In this document: in pieces, positions 53,258-63,042 of the stretch | Layout of the letters: the number at the start of each line of letters is the position of its first letter | Position numbering within the stretch: position 1 is the stretch's first letter | Assembly (NCBI RefSeq): GCF_025742995.1 | Contig: NZ_JAOVQM010000002.1 | Coordinates: 1-64,000 of the forward strand | Reading direction: 5' to 3' | Origin: Paracholeplasma manati | GTDB lineage: Bacteria > Bacillota_I > Bacilli_A > Acholeplasmatales > UBA5453 | Length of the DNA: 64,000 nt | Notes under the pieces: generated by a model | What the model saw: only the letters and a program-made list of their open reading frames with translations | Databases searched by the model: none | Told to the model about the DNA's origin: nothing | Position numbers and translations under genes: made by a program

Positions 53258-56200
53258 ATGGGATATCGTACAGTGCAGTACGGTAAGAAAGCAGTTAGAC
53301 GCAACTACTCTAAAATGCGTCATGAGATTGAATTGCCAGATTTGATCGAATTACAGACTAAATCATTCGATTGGTTTGTGAATGAAGGGTTAGCAAAATT
53401 ATTTGAGGACATCTCACCGATCGAGTCATATAATGGCGATTTCAAACTGTACTTTACTAACCACCGTTTTGAAGAACCGAAATACGACATCGTACAATCG
53501 AAAATTCGTGACACCAGTTATTCAAGACCATTATTTGTTACAGTAAGACTTGAAAATGTAATCCAAGGTACCGTGATTGAGAAACAACTATTTATGGGTG
53601 ATTTCCAATACATGACACCTGTGGGTACTTTTATCATTAATGGCGCTGAACGTGTCGTAGTTTCACAAATCGTTAGATCTGCCGGTGTATATTTCACCAG
53701 CGATTTCGATAAAAAGACCAACACTCACCGTTATCTATCCCAAGTCATCCCAACCAGAGGTGCTTGGCTTGAATATGAAATGGGTGCCAAGAACATATTC
53801 TATGGCAAACTAGACAGAAGTAAAAAAGTATCCTTAACCGCACTCTTACAAGCATTCGGTTTTGATGGTATTGAAGAAATCAAAAAGCTATTCCCAACCT
53901 ACAAGAAGATGTTAGATGAAACCTTCAAGAAGGATGAAAAGGAAGGCATTTTAAGTTCGGATACAGCCATCGAAGACTTATATTCTAAGCTTAGACAAGG
54001 CGAAAAGATTCCTGTGTCTGCTGCGAAAGAATTCGTTCGTACCCGTTTATTTGATTCAAGACGTTACGATTTAGAAGAAGTTGGACGTTATAAATTCAAA
54101 CAAAAGCTGGATATTACCAATCGCTTAATGACCATCGCACAAGGCATTACTGCGCCGAACCAACCAGCCATTTACAAATATGCACAAGATGTGATTGACC
54201 CAGTAACCAAGGCAATCTTGGTTGCGAAAGATCAAATCGTGGATGTGGCTTCCGTTGAACTACTCAGCCAACACAGAGACGCTTTACGTAAAGTTGTGTT
54301 ATCGAAAGAATCCAGTCTACAAAACGAATCCGAAAATGAAGTTTTCGGTATCAAGACCTCCGATTTATTCGAACAATACGCTAAAGACGACATCTTATAC
54401 ATCCCTGCGGATGCGAAGGAAGCCGGTTTATTGGTTCCAGCCAGAACCAAGATTACCCCAGAAATTCGCAACTTGATCTACAAAAACAGAAATAACCTCG
54501 TATTCCAAAAGAAAGACGTCAATGGCAACAATGTCGTTGAAAAAGACGCTTCTAAAGCGAAGCTACTTGTCGACCTTTATGGCAAGATCGATGGCATTAC
54601 ACCAATCGAATATGCGAAAGAAATCATTGTTGAACAAAACATCGTGAACCTCTTAACAGGTGAAGTGATTGTGGAAGCTGGCAGTGTATTGACCCCTGAA
54701 GTGAGACAAACTTTACTTGTAAATAGAGAAGGTTTGAACTATGCTTCTTTAAGATACCTTCGTACATTCATTGACCATGACATCTTACTTGCGGATGACT
54801 CCGTACTCTTCTATGAAGGCACTGAAGTTACCGACGAAGTGTATTTCCAAATCTATGAAAACAAACAAAACCTTAAATCGCTTGAAGACTTAAAATACGC
54901 AACCGTTTATGCGAAACAAGACATCGATATCCTCGAAGACTATCGCAGACACGAATCCGTTGAAAGCCAAAGAGACCACAAGCCAATCATGTATTGTGGG
55001 TATGAAATTACCGATGAAAACTTACTTGAATTACAAATCAACCGTAACAAGTTGGATGAAAATGTCATCAAGTATTTCTTAGTTGCTGGTAAAAAAGGTG
55101 AATTCTACCGTAAGGAATCACAACGTCGTGCTACCTTCGTTGAAGTCATTCAAATCAAAGCAGCGAAAGATGCTAAAGATGATAAAGATGTCATTGAACT
55201 CATTGGTCACGACTCTCGTGAAACCAGACTTCACATCACCGTATCTGACATCATCGCTTCGATTTCATATTACTTAAATCTTTATGATGGCGTTGGTAAG
55301 ATCGATGATATCGACCACTTATCCAACCGTCGTTTAAGATTGATTGGTGAATTGCTCAAGAACCAATTCCGTATTGGTTTAGCGAAACTTGAAAAGAACA
55401 TCAAAGACAAGATGTCGACTGCGGATGCGAAGGAAGCTTCGTTACAATCCCTAATCAACATCAAACCGTTGACTGCTTCCTTGAAAGAATTCTTCGGTAG
55501 TTCCCAATTGTCTCAGTTCATGGATCAAATCAACCCACTCGCTGAATTAACTCAAAAACGTAGAGTATCCGCGCTTGGTACAGGTGGTCTTGCGAGAGAC
55601 CGTGCCGGCGTTGAAGTTCGTGACGTTCACGAGTCTCACTATGGCCGTATTTGTCCAATTGAAACCCCAGAAGGTCCATCCATTGGTCTGATTTCCTCTT
55701 TAGCAAGCTATGCGAAAGTCGACCAATATGGATTCATTCAAACCCCATACTTAAAAGTGGATAAGTCAGACCCTGAACATCCATTTGTCACATCCGAATA
55801 TGTCTACTTCACTGCTGGTGAAGAAGAACACCACATCATCGCTTCCGCCGACTCTCAAACCGATGAAAATGGCCATTTCAAGACAGAAACTGTCATTGGA
55901 CGTTTTATGGGCGATACCCGTTCATACCCATCGAAGAAAGTCGATTATATGGACGTCTCACCTAAACAAATCGTTTCGGTTGCGACATCATCCATTCCAT
56001 TCCTAGAACACGATGACGCCTCCCGTGCCTTGATGGGCGCGAACATGCAACGTCAAGCCGTGCCTCTACTTGTCCCAGATTCTCCAATCGTTGGTACAGG
56101 TATTGAATACCGTTCTGCGAAAGACTCCGGTAGTGCGATTGTTGCCCATGTCGATGGTGTTGTTACTTATGCTGACGGTCGTAAGATTGTCATCGCTGTT

Positions 56201-57715
56201 AAACCAGAAGCTTCAATTAAGACGACCAGAGGTAAACTTGTTTATGACAAGGATACCGAATTCAACTGGGAAGCATACGATCAAATTCGTCAAGCGAAGA
56301 TGACCGATTTACTCCGTTTTGAAACCTATCCATTAACCCAATTCTTACGCTCTAACCAAGATACTTCCATCCTTCAAAAGCCAATCGTTCAAATTGGTGA
56401 AAAGATCGATAAAGGCGATGTCATCGCCGATGGTCCATCCATCAATAAAGGTGAATTAGCCCTTGGTAGAAACGTCGTTGTCGCATTCATGACCTGGGAA
56501 GGTTATAACTATGAAGACGCCGTCATCATGAGTGAAGATTTGGTTAAAAACGACGTGTACACTTCGATTCACATCGATGAACATCAAGTCGAATCTCGCG
56601 ATACCAAGTTAGGTAAAGAAGAGATTACCAGAGAAATTCCAAACGTATCTCCAGATGCACTTAAATTCTTAGACGACCGTGGGGTAGTTATTCCAGGTAC
56701 TGAAGTCAAAGAAGGCGACATCTTGGTAGGTAAGATTACACCTAAAGGACAAACCGAACCAACCCCAGAAGAAAAACTCCTTCAAGCCATCTTTAACGAG
56801 AAGGCAAGAGAAGTCAGAGATACTTCCTTGAAAGTACCTCATGGCGGTGGTGGTATTGTTCATTCCATCCAATACTTCAGCAAGTCCAATGGCGATGAAC
56901 TTGGGCCAGGCGTCAACGAAGTGATCCGTGTTTATATCGTGAAGAAACGCAAAATCTCCGAAGGGGATAAGATGGCGGGACGTCACGGTAATAAAGGGGT
57001 TATCTCGAAGATTCTACCAAGAGAAGATATGCCATACATGGCTGATGGTACACCGGTTGACATCATGTTAAACCCACTTGGGGTACCATCACGTATGAAC
57101 ATCGGACAAGTCTTAGAAATCCATTTAGGTATGGCTGCTAAGAAACTTGGTATCAAAGTTGCTACCCCAGTATTTGACGGATTAACCCAACTCGATTTAG
57201 AACAAGTGATGGCCGAAGCAGGCATGGCTTCTGATGGTAAGCAAGTACTCTATGATGGACGTACTGGTGAACCTTATGAAAACAGAGTCTCCGTCGGTGT
57301 CATGTATATGATCAAACTTTCTCACATGGTTGACGATAAGCTCCATGCGCGTTCCGTTGGTCCTTACACTTTAGTCACCCAACAACCAATGGGTGGTAAA
57401 GCTCAAAACGGGGGACAACGTTTCGGGGAAATGGAAGTTTGGGCGCTCTACGCTTATGGTGCAGCGCATACCCTTAAAGAAATTCTTACCGTTAAGTCAG
57501 ATGATATCATCGGACGTAACAAAGTATACCGTGCGATTACCGATGGTAAACCAATCCCAGATTCACACATTCCAGAATCCTTCCGCGTATTGACCAGAGA
57601 ACTCCAATCCTTAGGTCTATATGTTGAGTTGATCGATGCTGAAACGGGCGAAAATGAGGTTAACAAATCATTGGTCGATCAAACCAATCCATTCGAACGT
57701 AAAGGGGGATTCTAA
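53258..57715 (+). CDS. rpoB: RNA polymerase beta subunit, enlarged
   Basis: 1485 aa; Bacillus RpoB is about 1190. Catalytic-half motifs are normal: GSSQLSQFMDQINPLAELTQ (rifampicin region, from residue 747), RDVHESHYGRICPIETPEG, MTWEGYNYEDAVIMSE and GDKMAGRHGNKGVIS. The extra 285 or so residues all lie before residue 747. In this part four copies of a short unit with a G/A-x3-(I/L/V)-T-(P/D)-E core appear at Thr400, Thr479, Thr525 and Thr585. Gln766 stands where E. coli has His526, with Ile758 and Ala762 at the 518 and 522 positions. Starts after TAGGAGAG. Confidence 0.97.
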   Translation: MGYRTVQYGKKAVRRNYSKMRHEIELPDLIELQTKSFDWFVNEGLAKLFEDISPIESYNGDFKLYFTNHRFEEPKYDIVQSKIRDTSYSRPLFVTVRLENVIQGTVIEKQLFMGDFQYMTPVGTFIINGAERVVVSQIVRSAGVYFTSDFDKKTNTHRYLSQVIPTRGAWLEYEMGAKNIFYGKLDRSKKVSLTALLQAFGFDGIEEIKKLFPTYKKMLDETFKKDEKEGILSSDTAIEDLYSKLRQGEKIPVSAAKEFVRTRLFDSRRYDLEEVGRYKFKQKLDITNRLMTIAQGITAPNQPAIYKYAQDVIDPVTKAILVAKDQIVDVASVELLSQHRDALRKVVLSKESSLQNESENEVFGIKTSDLFEQYAKDDILYIPADAKEAGLLVPARTKITPEIRNLIYKNRNNLVFQKKDVNGNNVVEKDASKAKLLVDLYGKIDGITPIEYAKEIIVEQNIVNLLTGEVIVEAGSVLTPEVRQTLLVNREGLNYASLRYLRTFIDHDILLADDSVLFYEGTEVTDEVYFQIYENKQNLKSLEDLKYATVYAKQDIDILEDYRRHESVESQRDHKPIMYCGYEITDENLLELQINRNKLDENVIKYFLVAGKKGEFYRKESQRRATFVEVIQIKAAKDAKDDKDVIELIGHDSRETRLHITVSDIIASISYYLNLYDGVGKIDDIDHLSNRRLRLIGELLKNQFRIGLAKLEKNIKDKMSTADAKEASLQSLINIKPLTASLKEFFGSSQLSQFMDQINPLAELTQKRRVSALGTGGLARDRAGVEVRDVHESHYGRICPIETPEGPSIGLISSLASYAKVDQYGFIQTPYLKVDKSDPEHPFVTSEYVYFTAGEEEHHIIASADSQTDENGHFKTETVIGRFMGDTRSYPSKKVDYMDVSPKQIVSVATSSIPFLEHDDASRALMGANMQRQAVPLLVPDSPIVGTGIEYRSAKDSGSAIVAHVDGVVTYADGRKIVIAVKPEASIKTTRGKLVYDKDTEFNWEAYDQIRQAKMTDLLRFETYPLTQFLRSNQDTSILQKPIVQIGEKIDKGDVIADGPSINKGELALGRNVVVAFMTWEGYNYEDAVIMSEDLVKNDVYTSIHIDEHQVESRDTKLGKEEITREIPNVSPDALKFLDDRGVVIPGTEVKEGDILVGKITPKGQTEPTPEEKLLQAIFNEKAREVRDTSLKVPHGGGGIVHSIQYFSKSNGDELGPGVNEVIRVYIVKKRKISEGDKMAGRHGNKGVISKILPREDMPYMADGTPVDIMLNPLGVPSRMNIGQVLEIHLGMAAKKLGIKVATPVFDGLTQLDLEQVMAEAGMASDGKQVLYDGRTGEPYENRVSVGVMYMIKLSHMVDDKLHARSVGPYTLVTQQPMGGKAQNGGQRFGEMEVWALYAYGAAHTLKEILTVKSDDIIGRNKVYRAITDGKPIPDSHIPESFRVLTRELQSLGLYVELIDAETGENEVNKSLVDQTNPFERKGGF

Positions 57716-57718
57716 TTT

Positions 57719-60700
57719 ATGGCAAAAGATAACAAAAAAGTGTCCATTGTAGATTTAAAATTATCTGCAGAAACCACAGAATACCTAACCCTTTCGGGGA
57801 TCGATACCTTAGAAGATTTCAATACATTTACACTCAAAGAATTGCGTTTACTTTTAAAGACAGATGCGGCTTTTAACGAAGTTGTCCCTGTCTTAAAGAA
57901 GTACGTATTACCGAGCGCAGTTGAAAACTTAGCACTTTCTAAAGAACTTGGAAATGCTTTAAATGACCTTGGTATTGTTGAAACGAAAGCCTTATTGGCA
58001 TTAACCAAAGAAGCCCTTCATGACATCATTAATCACGATGGACTCCTATACGACGAACTTGCAAAACTATTCAACATGTATGGTGTTTTACTACCAGATA
58101 AAGAAGATTTGGTACATGACCACCACCACGATGAAGACTTGGTCCAAGACGTCGATGCGGAAGTCAACATCAACACCCCAATCAGTGTTGATGCTTATGT
58201 CAAAGCGGCTCAAGCAAAACCTAAAAACAAAGCCTATGGTTCTACCGACTATTCACACTTAAAGATTCGTCTCGCGTCTCCAGAAGAAATTCGTTCTTGG
58301 AGTTATGGTGAAGTCTTAAAACACGAAACCATCAACTATAGAACGTTAAAACCTGAAGAAGGCGGTCTATTCTGCGAACGTATCTTCGGTCCAACCAAAG
58401 ATTACCAATGCTTATGTGGTAAAAAACGTAACCTTGACAAAGGTCAAATCTGCGACAAGTGCGGCGTTGAAATCACAGAATCTAAAGTCAGAAGAGAACG
58501 CATGGGACACATCGAACTCGAAGCCCCAGTCGTACACACTTGGTACTTAAAGAACTCCCCTTCAAGATTGGCTTTATTACTCGATATTAAAGCGAAAGAC
58601 TTAGAAGAAGTTGTTTATTTAGCAAGCTACATCGTTACTGACCCAGGTGATACTCCATTATCGAAGAAACAAATTCTTTCCGAAATGGAATATAACCAAT
58701 ACTACGAACAATATGGCAATAAGTTCAAAGCGATGACTGGTGCAGAAGCCGTTAAAAAGCTTTTACAAGACATCGATTTAGACAAAGAAGTGAAGTCATT
58801 AAGACGTAAACTAAAATCCCCATCGAAACAAAAACGTGACCGTGTCATCAAGAGACTCGAAGTCGTTGAAGCCTTCAACAATTCAGACAACAAACCTGAA
58901 TGGATGGTTTTAGACGTTCTACCTGTCATCCCACCAGACATTCGTCCGATGGTTGCATTAGATGGTGGTCGTTTCGCAACCACCGACTTAAACGACTTAT
59001 ATCGCCGTATCTTAAACCGTAACAACCGTCTCAAACGTCAAAAGGAACAAAATGCACCACGCCTCATCATGAAGAATGAAAAGCGTATGTTGCAAGAAGC
59101 GGTTGACGCTTTGATTGATAACGCTAAACGTGGTAAGAAAGCCGTTGTTGAAAGAAATAGACACTTGAAATCCTTATCCGATATGCTTCGTGGTAAGCAA
59201 GGTCGTTTCCGTCAAAACTTACTTGGTAAGCGCGTTGACTTCTCTGGTCGTTCCGTTATTATCGTCGGACCAGACCTTGAAATGTACCAATGTGGTATCC
59301 CAAGAGAAATGGCAATCATTTTATTCAAACCATTCGTTTTAAGAGAACTCACCAAACGTAAAGAAACCATCCAAGCCGCTAAACGTTCCTATGAAGCATT
59401 AGATGATGATGCATGGAGCGCATTAGAAGCCGTTGTGGTTGAACATCCAGTGTTGTTAAACCGTGCGCCTACCCTCCACAGACTTGGGATTCAAGCATTT
59501 GAACCTAAGTTGATTGAAGGTAAAGCAATCCGTCTACACCCACTCGTTACCACAGCGTTCAACGCGGACTTCGACGGTGACCAAATGGCAGTCCACGTGC
59601 CACTTTCTCACGAAGCACAAGCTGAAGCGAGATTGTTGATGTTGGCTTCCAATAACATCTTGAACCCTAAAGATGGTAAACCAGTCGTTACCCCATCCCA
59701 AGATATGGTCTTGGGTAACTACTACTTAACCATGTCCAAACGCAATGAACCAAACGAAGGTCATTTCTATACCGGTTACGATGAAGCTTATATGGCTTAT
59801 AAGAACGGTGAAATCACCCTTCATACCTTGATTGTGTTTGATCCAAAAACCTTGCCACATGCGTTTACTGAAGAGCAAAGAAATGCGTATTTAGTAACCA
59901 CTTTAGGTAAGGCAATATTCAACCAAATCTTACCACCAAGCTTCCCATTCCTAAATGAACCGACTTCATCGAATTTAATCGATAAGACACCGGATAAATA
60001 CTTTGTTAAGAAGGGGTTAAACGTCAGAGAAATCATCAAAGAGATGCCTCTACCTAAACCATTCGATAAGAAATATCTATCCTTGATCATTGCGGAAGTA
60101 TTCAAACAATTCCAAATCAATGAAACTTCTAAGATGCTAGACCGTTTGAAAGACTTAGGCTTTAAATACTCTACCGTTGCAGGTATTACCGTATCTGCAT
60201 CCGACATGGTTGTTTATACTAAGAAACAAGACCGTCTAAAACAAGCCGAAGAAAAGATTGCGGAAATTGACGAATACTTTGACGATGGTGTCCTTACCGA
60301 ATCTGAACGTAAGAAACTCGTTGTCAACGAATGGAAAGTCGCTGGGGAAGATATCCAAGCGGGCGTCATGAGCGAATTCGACACCACCGGTCAATTATTC
60401 ATCATTTTTGACTCCGGTGCGCGTGGTAACAAATCGCACTTCTCGCAATTACTTGGTATGCGTGGTCTGATGACCAACCCTACCGGGGAAACCATTGAAA
60501 TTCCAGTTAAAGCGAACTTTAGAGAAGGTCTATCCGTATCCGAATTCTTTATTTCCACCCATGGTGCGCGTAAAGGTTCTACCGATACCGCGTTAAAGAC
60601 TGCGGAATCGGGTTACTTAACCAGACGTCTCGCTGACGTATCACAAGACGTGATCGTTGACCTAGAAGATTGCCAAACTGAAAAAGGCGTTGTGATGGAA

Positions 60701-61837
60701 GCCATCCGTGACAATGACGGCAAAGAAACTGTATCCTTATTCGACCGTATCATTGGCCGTTATGCATCGTCACCAGTCATCCATCCAACCACCAAAGAAG
60801 TCCTAGTCGACCGTAACCAACTCATTACCAATGAACTTGGTGAAGTCGTTGTTAAAGCAGGCGTTAAGTCTGTTGAAATCCGTAGCGTGCTCACCTGTAA
60901 TTCTGTCAATGGCGTATGTAAATTATGCTATGGTAGAAACCTCGCAACCAACAAGTCTGTTGAAGTTGGGGAAGCGGTTGGGGTCATCGCTGCACAATCG
61001 ATTGGTGAACCAGGTACTCAGTTAACCATGCGTACATTCCACACAGGTGGGGTTGCTTCAGCATCCGACATCACCGCCGGTCTTCCACGTATTCAAGAAT
61101 TGTTCGAAGCACGTAAACCTAAAGGGGTCTCTGTGATTTCTGAAGTTGCGGGTAAAGTGAAGATGATTGAAACGTCTAAGGCAGGCTCTGTGGTAACCGT
61201 TGTTTCTGATCAAACACTCAATGGTGAACCAAAAGAATACAAATACACATTAGATTCGAGTGCACAACTCTTAGTCAAGAAGAACCAAGTCGTCAAGGCT
61301 GGGGATCGTCTAAACAAGGGTTCCATCCATCCGAAAGAATTACTACGCGTATCCTCAGCGGAAGCGGTTGAAAAATACATCGTTGAAGAAGCTCAAAAAG
61401 TATACCGTGCTCAAGGGGTAGAAATCAGCGATAAGCACTTCGAAATCATTGTGCATCAAATGTTGAGAAAGATTTCCGTCATATTTGAAGGCGACACCGA
61501 ATTATTACCAGGATCCAAAGTCTCGATTGCAGAATTCAAAGCTGCAAACAAGAAAGCCATCGCAGCTAGACAACGTCCAGCGGTTGGTCAACCAGAACTC
61601 TTAGGTATTACCCGTGCGTCCCTACAAAGCGATTCCTTCTTATCAGCAGCATCCTTCCAAGAAACCACACGTATTCTTACTGACGCCGCTATTCACGGTA
61701 AGACCGATGAATTACACGGCTTAAAAGAAAACGTCATCATTGGTGGATTGATTCCTGCAGGTACAGGTATCCTCAAAGACAAGTTCTTCCACTACGAAGA
61801 ACCAGTCATTGACGACGAAGAATTCGATCAAGCATAA
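57719..61837 (+). CDS. rpoC: RNA polymerase beta' subunit with N-terminal alpha-CTD-like repeats
   Basis: 1372 aa; Bacillus RpoC is about 1200. The canonical protein begins near residue 181 ([19 protein letters not shown]). It has the zinc site [20 protein letters not shown], the active-site [16 protein letters not shown] at 615-630 and the C-terminal zinc cysteines [11 protein letters not shown]. Residues about 9-63 and 68-125 each read like an RNA polymerase alpha C-terminal domain: [19 protein letters not shown] and [19 protein letters not shown] His/acidic linker with HDHHHDED follows at 133-140. DNA-contact Arg and GRKS residues of true alpha-CTD are not kept. The ATG follows AAAGGGGGATT inside the end of rpoB, and the frame is open throughout, so the extension is part of the gene. 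Confidence 0.97.
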   Translation: MAKDNKKVSIVDLKLSAETTEYLTLSGIDTLEDFNTFTLKELRLLLKTDAAFNEVVPVLKKYVLPSAVENLALSKELGNALNDLGIVETKALLALTKEALHDIINHDGLLYDELAKLFNMYGVLLPDKEDLVHDHHHDEDLVQDVDAEVNINTPISVDAYVKAAQAKPKNKAYGSTDYSHLKIRLASPEEIRSWSYGEVLKHETINYRTLKPEEGGLFCERIFGPTKDYQCLCGKKRNLDKGQICDKCGVEITESKVRRERMGHIELEAPVVHTWYLKNSPSRLALLLDIKAKDLEEVVYLASYIVTDPGDTPLSKKQILSEMEYNQYYEQYGNKFKAMTGAEAVKKLLQDIDLDKEVKSLRRKLKSPSKQKRDRVIKRLEVVEAFNNSDNKPEWMVLDVLPVIPPDIRPMVALDGGRFATTDLNDLYRRILNRNNRLKRQKEQNAPRLIMKNEKRMLQEAVDALIDNAKRGKKAVVERNRHLKSLSDMLRGKQGRFRQNLLGKRVDFSGRSVIIVGPDLEMYQCGIPREMAIILFKPFVLRELTKRKETIQAAKRSYEALDDDAWSALEAVVVEHPVLLNRAPTLHRLGIQAFEPKLIEGKAIRLHPLVTTAFNADFDGDQMAVHVPLSHEAQAEARLLMLASNNILNPKDGKPVVTPSQDMVLGNYYLTMSKRNEPNEGHFYTGYDEAYMAYKNGEITLHTLIVFDPKTLPHAFTEEQRNAYLVTTLGKAIFNQILPPSFPFLNEPTSSNLIDKTPDKYFVKKGLNVREIIKEMPLPKPFDKKYLSLIIAEVFKQFQINETSKMLDRLKDLGFKYSTVAGITVSASDMVVYTKKQDRLKQAEEKIAEIDEYFDDGVLTESERKKLVVNEWKVAGEDIQAGVMSEFDTTGQLFIIFDSGARGNKSHFSQLLGMRGLMTNPTGETIEIPVKANFREGLSVSEFFISTHGARKGSTDTALKTAESGYLTRRLADVSQDVIVDLEDCQTEKGVVMEAIRDNDGKETVSLFDRIIGRYASSPVIHPTTKEVLVDRNQLITNELGEVVVKAGVKSVEIRSVLTCNSVNGVCKLCYGRNLATNKSVEVGEAVGVIAAQSIGEPGTQLTMRTFHTGGVASASDITAGLPRIQELFEARKPKGVSVISEVAGKVKMIETSKAGSVVTVVSDQTLNGEPKEYKYTLDSSAQLLVKKNQVVKAGDRLNKGSIHPKELLRVSSAEAVEKYIVEEAQKVYRAQGVEISDKHFEIIVHQMLRKISVIFEGDTELLPGSKVSIAEFKAANKKAIAARQRPAVGQPELLGITRASLQSDSFLSAASFQETTRILTDAAIHGKTDELHGLKENVIIGGLIPAGTGILKDKFFHYEEPVIDDEEFDQA

Positions 61838-61852
61838 AAAACAGTAGATACA

Positions 61853-61883
61853 GGCGCGCACTCACGTGTGCGCCTTATTATTT
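61853..61883 (+). terminator. Terminator of rpoB-rpoC
   Basis: GGCGCGCAC-TCAC-GTGTGCGCC (one G-T pair) followed by TTATTATTT. Confidence 0.9.
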
Positions 61884-61905
61884 ACAAATATTTTGATAAA
61901 AACGG

Positions 61906-61934
61906 TTGACATTAAAAACCATAAAAGGTATAAT
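61906..61934 (+). promoter_or_regulatory. Promoter of the str operon
   Basis: Full consensus: TTGACA at 61906-61911, 17-bp spacer, TATAAT at 61929-61934. Confidence 0.93.
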
Positions 61935-61941
61935 AAAAACG

Positions 61942-62054
61942 CTGTAAAAAAGAGACTCAGCCCAATTCATTTTGGCCCTTCAATAAGCCAAAATAAATTT
62001 TTTGAGAAAAAAAAGAAACACACGGTCATGTGTTAATCTAGAAAGGAGAAAAAT
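61942..62054 (+). promoter_or_regulatory. Leader RNA of the str operon
   Basis: About 110 nt before rpsL. Two hairpins: ATTTTGGC/GCCAAAAT (61969-61994), followed shortly by TTTTTT and so possibly an attenuator, and AACACA-CGGTCA-TGTGTT (62017-62034). Regulation by S7 or S12 is possible but not shown. Confidence 0.6.
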
Positions 62055-62507
62055 ATGCCTACAATTGCACAACTCGTTAGAGACGGTAGACAAGACAAGG
62101 TAACAAAATCGAAAGCCCCATATCTAGGGATTGGATTAAACACGCTTAAGAAAAAAGAAACTAGTGTTAACTCACCACAAAAACGCGGGGTATGTGTTCG
62201 TGTTACTACCATGACACCTAAGAAACCTAACTCGGCGTTACGTAAGTATGCGCGTGTTAGATTATCTAACGGTATTGAAGTCAACGCGTACATTCCAGGT
62301 GAAGGACATTCACTACAAGAACACAGCGTCGTCCTTATCCGTGGTGGTCGTGTCAAAGACTTACCAGGGGTTAGATACCATATCGTTCGTGGCACATTAG
62401 ATACATCTGGTGTTGCTAACCGCAAACAAGCTCGTTCAAAATACGGTGCTAAGCGTCCTAAAGCTGCTCCAGCAGGAAAAGCTGCTACACCAGCAAAGAA
62501 AAAATAA
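62055..62507 (+). CDS. rpsL: 30S ribosomal protein S12
   Basis: 150 aa with a Lys/Ala-rich C-terminal extension of about 12 residues. S12 is at the decoding site. [15 protein letters not shown] and [13 protein letters not shown] keep the lysines (43 and 88 in E. coli) whose loss gives streptomycin resistance. First gene of the str operon. Confidence 0.98.
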   Translation: MPTIAQLVRDGRQDKVTKSKAPYLGIGLNTLKKKETSVNSPQKRGVCVRVTTMTPKKPNSALRKYARVRLSNGIEVNAYIPGEGHSLQEHSVVLIRGGRVKDLPGVRYHIVRGTLDTSGVANRKQARSKYGAKRPKAAPAGKAATPAKKK

Positions 62508-62553
62508 CATCTAATTTACAATTATTCAGTATATCTGAAAGGAGGATATAAAT

Positions 62554-63024
62554 ATGCCAAGAAAAGGACATATCGCTAAACGTGATGTTTTACCTGACCC
62601 AATTTACAATTCTAAACTTGTAACACGTATTATCAATACAATCATGCTAGATGGTAAAAAAGGCACGGCTCAAGGAATTTTATACGGTGCTTTTGATCGT
62701 ATTAAAGCTGAAACCGGTCGTGAACCAATCGAAGTTTTCAATGAAGCATTAAAAAATATCATGCCAGTACTTGAAGTACGTTCAAGACGTATTGGCGGAC
62801 AAAACTATCAAGTTCCAGTTGAGGTGCGTGCTGAGCGTAAAACAACTTTAGGTTTAAGATGGTTAATCAACTACTCTCGCTTAAGACATGAAAAAACCAT
62901 GGAAGAAAAATTAGCGAAAGAAATTATGGACGCTGCAAATGGACAAGGCGCAGCTGTCAAGAAACGTGAAGATACCCACAGAATGGCCGAAGCTAACAGA
63001 GCTTTCGCACATTACCGTTGGTAG
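62554..63024 (+). CDS. rpsG: 30S ribosomal protein S7
   Basis: 156 aa. S7 nucleates 30S head assembly. Seen: [38 protein letters not shown] and the C-terminal [18 protein letters not shown]. Start after GAAAGGAGGATAT. Confidence 0.98.
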   Translation: MPRKGHIAKRDVLPDPIYNSKLVTRIINTIMLDGKKGTAQGILYGAFDRIKAETGREPIEVFNEALKNIMPVLEVRSRRIGGQNYQVPVEVRAERKTTLGLRWLINYSRLRHEKTMEEKLAKEIMDAANGQGAAVKKREDTHRMAEANRAFAHYRW

Positions 63025-63042
63025 TCAGAAGGAGTTATTAGT

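Noticed and set aside
57719-58258. RpoC extension as a misplaced start codon
   Set aside because: The ATG has a good Shine-Dalgarno, the region has coherent repeat structure and no better start occurs near the canonical N-terminus.
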